Shown: positions 60,140 through 64,000 of the stretch, one piece after another
Position numbering within the stretch: position 1 is the first letter of the stretch
How the letters are laid out: every line of letters begins with the position of its first letter
Assembly: GCF_049647105.1 (NCBI RefSeq)
Contig: NZ_JBARWZ010000044.1
Span: forward strand, 62,001-126,000
DNA from: Actinophytocola sp049647105
GTDB lineage: Bacteria > Actinomycetota > Actinomycetes > Mycobacteriales > Pseudonocardiaceae
Direction of reading: 5' to 3'
Length of the DNA: 64,000 bases
Notes under the pieces: model-generated
Told to the model about the DNA's origin: nothing
The model's database searches: none
The model's input: only the letters and a program-made list of their open reading frames with translations
Program-made: the position numbers and the translations under genes

Positions 60140-61879
60140 ATGACCGTCGCCACGCACACCGGCGTGGCCCCGAGGGCCGGGGCAGGACTCCTACTCGACG
60201 CCGTGGACCGGTGGGCCGAACTGTCGCCGACCGCGACCGCCGTCACCGCACCAGACGGAGCGCTGACGTTTTCCGAGCTCAGGCTCGAGGTTCGCGCGAT
60301 GGCGGCAGCACTGCTGGCGGCGGGCGCAGGCCCCGGCGTCACGGTGGGGCTCGGGTTCGGGCGGTCGAGATCGACCGTTTCCGCACTGCTCGCGGTGTGG
60401 CGGGCGGGTGCGACCGCGGTGCCCATCGACGACCGCCACCCGGCCGACCGGATCGCCTACATCGTCGCGGACGCGCGACTCCAGCTCCTGCTCGGCGAGC
60501 TTCCCGCCACCGTGCCGCATCCCGGCGTTCGGGCGGTCGACTGGTCGTCCGCGCCCGCCGAGGACCACCACCCGGCGCCGGCACCGGATGACCCCGCCTA
60601 TTTGGTCTACACCTCCGGTACGACCGGTCGGCCGAAGGGCGTCGAGGTGGGCTACGGCAACCTCGGCGCGTTCCTCGCGGCCATCTCCACGTTGGGTCTC
60701 ACCCCGGGCGGCGTCGGCCTGAACCCGCTCTCGCCCGCGTTCGACGGCTGGTTCTGGTGCACGCTGCTGTACCTGCTGCACGGCCAGGGAGTGGCCATCG
60801 TGGACGTCGCGGGCACCGGGACGGCCGACCTCGCGGGCGCGATCGAGGCGGTGGCACCGCGCACCACCTGCATGAGCCCGTCGATGTACGCGGCGTGCCC
60901 CGACGACCTGCCGAGTGTGGAGGTCGTGGTCATCGCCGGGGAGGCCAGCCCGCCGACGCTGGCGCGCCGCTTCGCGGGCCGCCGCGTGCTCAACGTCTAC
61001 GGCCCCACCGAGGCCACGATCGCCGCCACGTGGTCCGACAGCGAGGCGGGCGATGACGTGACCACGATCGGCCGCGCGATCCCCGGCTACCAGGTGTACG
61101 TGCTGAACGCTGACGGGCGGCAGGCGGGCGACGGCGAGGATGGCGAGCTGTGCGTCGCCGGGCCGGGCGTCGCACTCGGGTACCGCAACCTGCCGGAACT
61201 GACCGCGGCCAAGTTCGTGCCGAACCCGTTCGGCGACGGGCGGCTATATCGAACCGGCGACCGGGTGAGATCGCGCGCGGACGGACAACTGGAGTTCCTC
61301 GGCCGGGTCGACGACCAGGTGAAGGTCCGAGGGTTCCGGGTCGAGCTCGGCGAGATCGAGCGCACGGCCACCGACGCCGACGAGGTCCGCGCCGCGGCGG
61401 CGTTCGTGCTCACGAATGGTGACGCGCTCGGGCTCGCGATCGTGCCGGAGCCCGGGGTCGACCCGGTCGCGGCCGTCGAGGCGGTCACCGGCCGCTGCCA
61501 GCACCTGCTGCCGGACTACATGATGCCGGTCGTTGTCGACGCGATGACCGAGATTCCCGTTTCGCAGCAGGGAAAGGCCGACCGCGCCGTGCTCGCGACC
61601 CTGGTCGCGGCCGAGCGGCAGGTGACCGGCGTCCCGCCGAGGACCGACCGTGAGCGGCTCGTGTGCGAGGTGCTGAGCAGCGTCCTTCCCCGCCCCGTGT
61701 ACGACGTCGACGCCAACTTCTTCGAGTCGGGCGGCCATTCGCTGCTCGCGTCCCGTGCGGTCGTCGCGCTGCGCAAGGCCACCGGCCTTCGGCTGTCGAT
61801 CAAGGACCTGCTCACCCATCCGACGCCGGCCGAGCTCGCGAAGAAGCTGGACCGGGTCGCGGCGGAGAGCGGTCAGTGA
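60140..61879 (+). CDS. Free-standing NRPS adenylation-thiolation didomain
   Basis: This 579-residue protein activates one amino acid and loads it on its own carrier domain. A-domain cores are LVYTSGTTGRPKGVE (A3), NVYGPTEATIAATW (A5), GDRLYRTGDRVR-like A7 (LYRTGDRVRSRADG), FLGRVDDQVKVRGFRVELGEIE (A8, quoted in part) and SQQGKADR (A10 Lys). The T domain has NFFESGGHSLLASR with the phosphopantetheine Ser. My reading of the specificity pocket is D-G-W-M-V-A-V-I-A-K, near the Phe-type code, so an aromatic residue is likely. There is no condensation domain. With the following thioesterase and P450 it fits beta-hydroxylation of a carrier-bound amino acid. Confidence 0.9.
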   Translation: MTVATHTGVAPRAGAGLLLDAVDRWAELSPTATAVTAPDGALTFSELRLEVRAMAAALLAAGAGPGVTVGLGFGRSRSTVSALLAVWRAGATAVPIDDRHPADRIAYIVADARLQLLLGELPATVPHPGVRAVDWSSAPAEDHHPAPAPDDPAYLVYTSGTTGRPKGVEVGYGNLGAFLAAISTLGLTPGGVGLNPLSPAFDGWFWCTLLYLLHGQGVAIVDVAGTGTADLAGAIEAVAPRTTCMSPSMYAACPDDLPSVEVVVIAGEASPPTLARRFAGRRVLNVYGPTEATIAATWSDSEAGDDVTTIGRAIPGYQVYVLNADGRQAGDGEDGELCVAGPGVALGYRNLPELTAAKFVPNPFGDGRLYRTGDRVRSRADGQLEFLGRVDDQVKVRGFRVELGEIERTATDADEVRAAAAFVLTNGDALGLAIVPEPGVDPVAAVEAVTGRCQHLLPDYMMPVVVDAMTEIPVSQQGKADRAVLATLVAAERQVTGVPPRTDRERLVCEVLSSVLPRPVYDVDANFFESGGHSLLASRAVVALRKATGLRLSIKDLLTHPTPAELAKKLDRVAAESGQ

Positions 61880-61940
61880 ACCTGAGCGGAACTTGCGGAG
61901 CGATCCGGCTGACTCAGCGCGGAACTTGCGAGGGTGCGTT

Positions 61941-62645
61941 GTGAGCTGGCTGATGCCGTTCGCGCCTTCGCGTGCACGGCCGGTGCTGGTGTGCCTTCCG
62001 CAGGCCGGTTCCGGCTGCGGGGTGTTCCGCTCGTGGCAGGACGCGCTCGGTGACACGGCGACGGTGGTCGGCGTGCAGCTCCCCGGCAGGGAGAACAGGT
62101 TCGCTGAGCCGCCCCCGGAGTCGTTCGCGCACGCCGTCGACGAGATCGTCACGGCGCTGGTGAACGCCGTCGGGCGACCGACGGTCCTGTTCGGCCACAG
62201 CCTCGGCGGGCTGATCGGCTACGAGGTCGCGCGTGCGCTGCCCACCCCACCGGACGCGCTGGTGGTCGCCGCGTCGCAGCCCCCGCACCGCAACGGGAAG
62301 ATCGCGGGCATCGCACTCGACACCGACGAGGACCTCGAGGCGGCGCTGGCCGCCAAGGAGCTCGACGAGGACCTGCGCGAGCTGGCGTTCACCGTGCTCC
62401 GGCAGGACGCCGACATGGCGGCGACGTACGAGTCCCCGTCGGGCGCGCCGTTGCCCTGCGATCTGCACGCGTGGGGCGGCGAGGCCGACGAGCGCGTACC
62501 GGCAGGCGACCTCGACGGGTGGCGTGACTACGCGGGTCCGGCGTTTCACTCGCGCGTGTTCGCCGGTGGCCACGACTTCTGCTTGGAGAAACCGGAAGCG
62601 GCCGCCGCGGTGCGCGCGTTGCTGCCCACATGGCAGGAGGTCTGA
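61941..62645 (+). CDS. Type II thioesterase
   Basis: This 234-residue alpha/beta-hydrolase belongs to the external thioesterase group of NRPS/PKS clusters. Motifs are LVCLPQAGSGCGVFRSW, VQLPGRENRFAEPPP, the nucleophile elbow LFGHSLGGLIGYEVA (Ser in GHSLG) and VFAGGHDFCLE (catalytic His). It either frees mis-loaded carriers or releases the hydroxylated amino acid from the A-T protein. GTG 61941 has GAGGG about 7 bases upstream. It lies 61 bp after the A-T gene and one base before the P450 gene. Confidence 0.88.
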   Translation: MSWLMPFAPSRARPVLVCLPQAGSGCGVFRSWQDALGDTATVVGVQLPGRENRFAEPPPESFAHAVDEIVTALVNAVGRPTVLFGHSLGGLIGYEVARALPTPPDALVVAASQPPHRNGKIAGIALDTDEDLEAALAAKELDEDLRELAFTVLRQDADMAATYESPSGAPLPCDLHAWGGEADERVPAGDLDGWRDYAGPAFHSRVFAGGHDFCLEKPEAAAAVRALLPTWQEV

Positions 62646-62646
62646 G

Positions 62647-63837
62647 ATGGAGATCGACCTGACGGCTCCCGGTCTGTGGGAACGCAACGAGTTCGGCGAG
62701 GTGTTCGCCTGGTTGCGTGCCAACGAACCGGTGTACCGGCACGAGGAGCGCGACGGCCCTGGCTTCTGGGTGCTGAGCCGTTACGCCGACGTCGTGCACG
62801 TCTACGGCGACGACGAGTTGTTCAGCTCGCGCTTCGGCATGCGGCTCGACAGCAACGCCGAGGCGGTGGCGGCGGTCGAGGACCGGATGCTGATCGTCAC
62901 CGACCCACCGGTACACACGCGGATCCGGCAGCTCGTCGGCGCCGGGCTTGGCCGTGCCGCGATGCCCCGCATCGAGGCGTCCGTCAGCCGGGTGGTGTCC
63001 GACGTCGTCGGCGAGGCGGTCGAGCGGGGCGAGCTGGACTTCCTCGACGCGGCCAAGAAGATCCCGAACTACGTGGTGTGCGACCTGATGGGGATGCCGC
63101 GCGAGCACTGGGAATGGGTCGGCGACACCATGACCGAGTCGTTCGACGCGGACGGCGATGACAAGGTCGCGGCGGACGGCGAGCTGTTCCTGTTGTTCAC
63201 CGAGATGCTGATGGACCGTCGCGAGAATCCCGGCGACGACTTCATCAGCCTCATCGCACAGGCGCGGCGCACGGACCGGGGTGGCGAGGAACGGCAGCTC
63301 ACCGACGAGGAGATCATCGTCAACTGCCACGGCGTGCTCGCGGGTGCGAACGAGACGACCCGTTTCGTGATGTCCTCGGGGCTGCTCGAACTGGCCCGTG
63401 AACCGGGACACGTCGACTGGCTGCGCGCCGCGGGCACGCGCGGCATCACCACCACCGCCGAGGAGATGCTGCGCTGGGCGACACCGGCCGTGCACGTGCT
63501 GCGCACGGTCACCAGGGACACGGAGATCGGCGGCGTGCCGATCGCGGCGGGTGATCGCGTCACCTTGTGGAACCCGTCGGCCAACTTCGACGAGACGGTG
63601 TTCACCGACCCGGACCGGTTCCTGCCCGATCGCACACCGAACAAGCATCTCGCCTTCGGGATCGGACAGCATTTCTGCATCGGTGCGCGGCTGGGCAGGA
63701 TGGAGCTGGCCGCGTTCCTGCGCGAGGTGCTCACGCGGGTGGACCGGATCGAGCTGACCGGCGAGCCGAGATACAACTCGTCGAACTTCACGTGGGGCCT
63801 GATCGAACTCCCGGTCCGGCTGGTCCCACTTGGCTGA
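62647..63837 (+). CDS. Biosynthetic cytochrome P450 (carrier-bound amino acid hydroxylase candidate)
   Basis: This 396-residue soluble P450 has the I-helix GVLAGANETTRF, the K-helix EEMLRW, NPSANFDETVFTDPDRF and the heme loop LAFGIGQHFCIGARLGRMEL (Cys344). The ANETT form of the oxygen-binding motif is frequent in P450s that hydroxylate amino acids on carrier proteins, such as those of aminocoumarin and glycopeptide clusters. Its position behind the A-T and thioesterase genes supports that role. ATG 62647 is preceded by GGAGG. The hydroxylated position cannot be read from sequence. Confidence 0.9.
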   Translation: MEIDLTAPGLWERNEFGEVFAWLRANEPVYRHEERDGPGFWVLSRYADVVHVYGDDELFSSRFGMRLDSNAEAVAAVEDRMLIVTDPPVHTRIRQLVGAGLGRAAMPRIEASVSRVVSDVVGEAVERGELDFLDAAKKIPNYVVCDLMGMPREHWEWVGDTMTESFDADGDDKVAADGELFLLFTEMLMDRRENPGDDFISLIAQARRTDRGGEERQLTDEEIIVNCHGVLAGANETTRFVMSSGLLELAREPGHVDWLRAAGTRGITTTAEEMLRWATPAVHVLRTVTRDTEIGGVPIAAGDRVTLWNPSANFDETVFTDPDRFLPDRTPNKHLAFGIGQHFCIGARLGRMELAAFLREVLTRVDRIELTGEPRYNSSNFTWGLIELPVRLVPLG

Positions 63838-63903
63838 GCGGCACAGCTCTGCCTTGCACGTGTTTCGTCCAACCAACAGGTTCGGTCAGTCGGGGGTAAA
63901 GAA

Positions 63904-64000
63904 GTGAGTTCGGTGATTGTGGCCTCTCCACCGGTGTTCGGTGAGACGGTGCCGGTGCTGGAGATCGCCGCGGGCCTGGTGAAACGAGGACATTCGGTGA
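63904..64000 (+). CDS. Glycosyltransferase, family 1-like (5' fragment)
   Basis: Only 32 codons are in the window. GTG 63904 follows GGGGGTAAAGAA. The start VSSVIVASPPVFGETVPVLE, then AAGLVKRGHSV, is the N-terminal strand and helix of GT1-type natural-product glycosyltransferases, which begin with a short strand and then a helix ending in RGH. It lies 66 bp after the P450 in the same direction, implying a glycosylated product. The gene continues beyond 64000. Confidence 0.75.
   Translation, partial: MSSVIVASPPVFGETVPVLEIAAGLVKRGHSV

Noticed and set aside
1..64000. CRISPR arrays, rRNA and tRNA genes, phage genes
   Set aside because: I saw no regularly spaced direct-repeat array, no rRNA-like stretch, no convincing tRNA cloverleaf and no integrase or structural phage gene; a tRNA scan was not possible here.

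Overview
The window is high-GC actinobacterial DNA. Most codons end in G or C, GTG and TTG starts are common, and overlapping stop/start codons are frequent. A class III lanthipeptide synthetase, ESX (type VII) substrate genes, a DUF6879/Scr1-like HTH cassette and the first genes of an NRPS cluster together suggest a filamentous member of the Pseudonocardiales. That assignment is inferred from gene content, not from a marker gene.

Layout, 0-34 kb: a secreted PQQ-type sugar dehydrogenase with PKD and CBM6-like modules (truncated at the left edge); an APH-like phosphotransferase; a class A penicillin-binding protein; a minus-strand catabolic operon (P450, two acyl-CoA dehydrogenases, acyl-CoA ligase) divergent from a TetR regulator; a secreted protein of unknown function; an HPF-like ribosome factor; an AlkD-like gene; a 163-bp element with terminal inverted repeats; and a Ser/Thr kinase. 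Next comes a poly-gamma-glutamate-type locus (double-HAMP membrane protein, pgsB, pgsC, NlpC/P60 hydrolase) divergent from a membrane-anchored protein that resembles PghP/YjqB amidohydrolases. It is followed by the HTH/DUF6879 cassette, a GH63-like hydrolase with GlgX, an MFS exporter, a YihY protein and an Eis-like acetyltransferase.

Layout, 34-51 kb: a class III lanthipeptide synthetase whose end overlaps a 33-residue precursor gene; NAD kinase divergent from a GH16 glucanase; a six-gene operon of ESX-associated proteins (PPE-like, EspG, YbaB, EspC-like) with no secretion core in view; an HTH-NACHT-membrane protein; an AI-2E-family transporter; a CPA1 antiporter; an amidase; and a patatin phospholipase.

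Layout, 51-59.8 kb: the most unusual locus. Five tightly overlapping genes encode an MBL-fold hydrolase, a CHAT (caspase-like) protease with an intact His/Cys dyad, a second CHAT-like protein that has lost both catalytic residues, a 1186-residue helical-repeat protein ending in a domain like the cytosolic part of FlhA/SctV, and a second protein of the same FHIPEP-like type. There is no flagellar or type III machinery nearby. I infer a protease-based conflict or signalling system.

Layout, 59.8-64 kb: the start of a natural-product cluster, with a free-standing A-T didomain, a type II thioesterase, a P450 and a glycosyltransferase cut by the window edge. This is the usual arrangement for making a beta-hydroxylated amino acid on a carrier protein.
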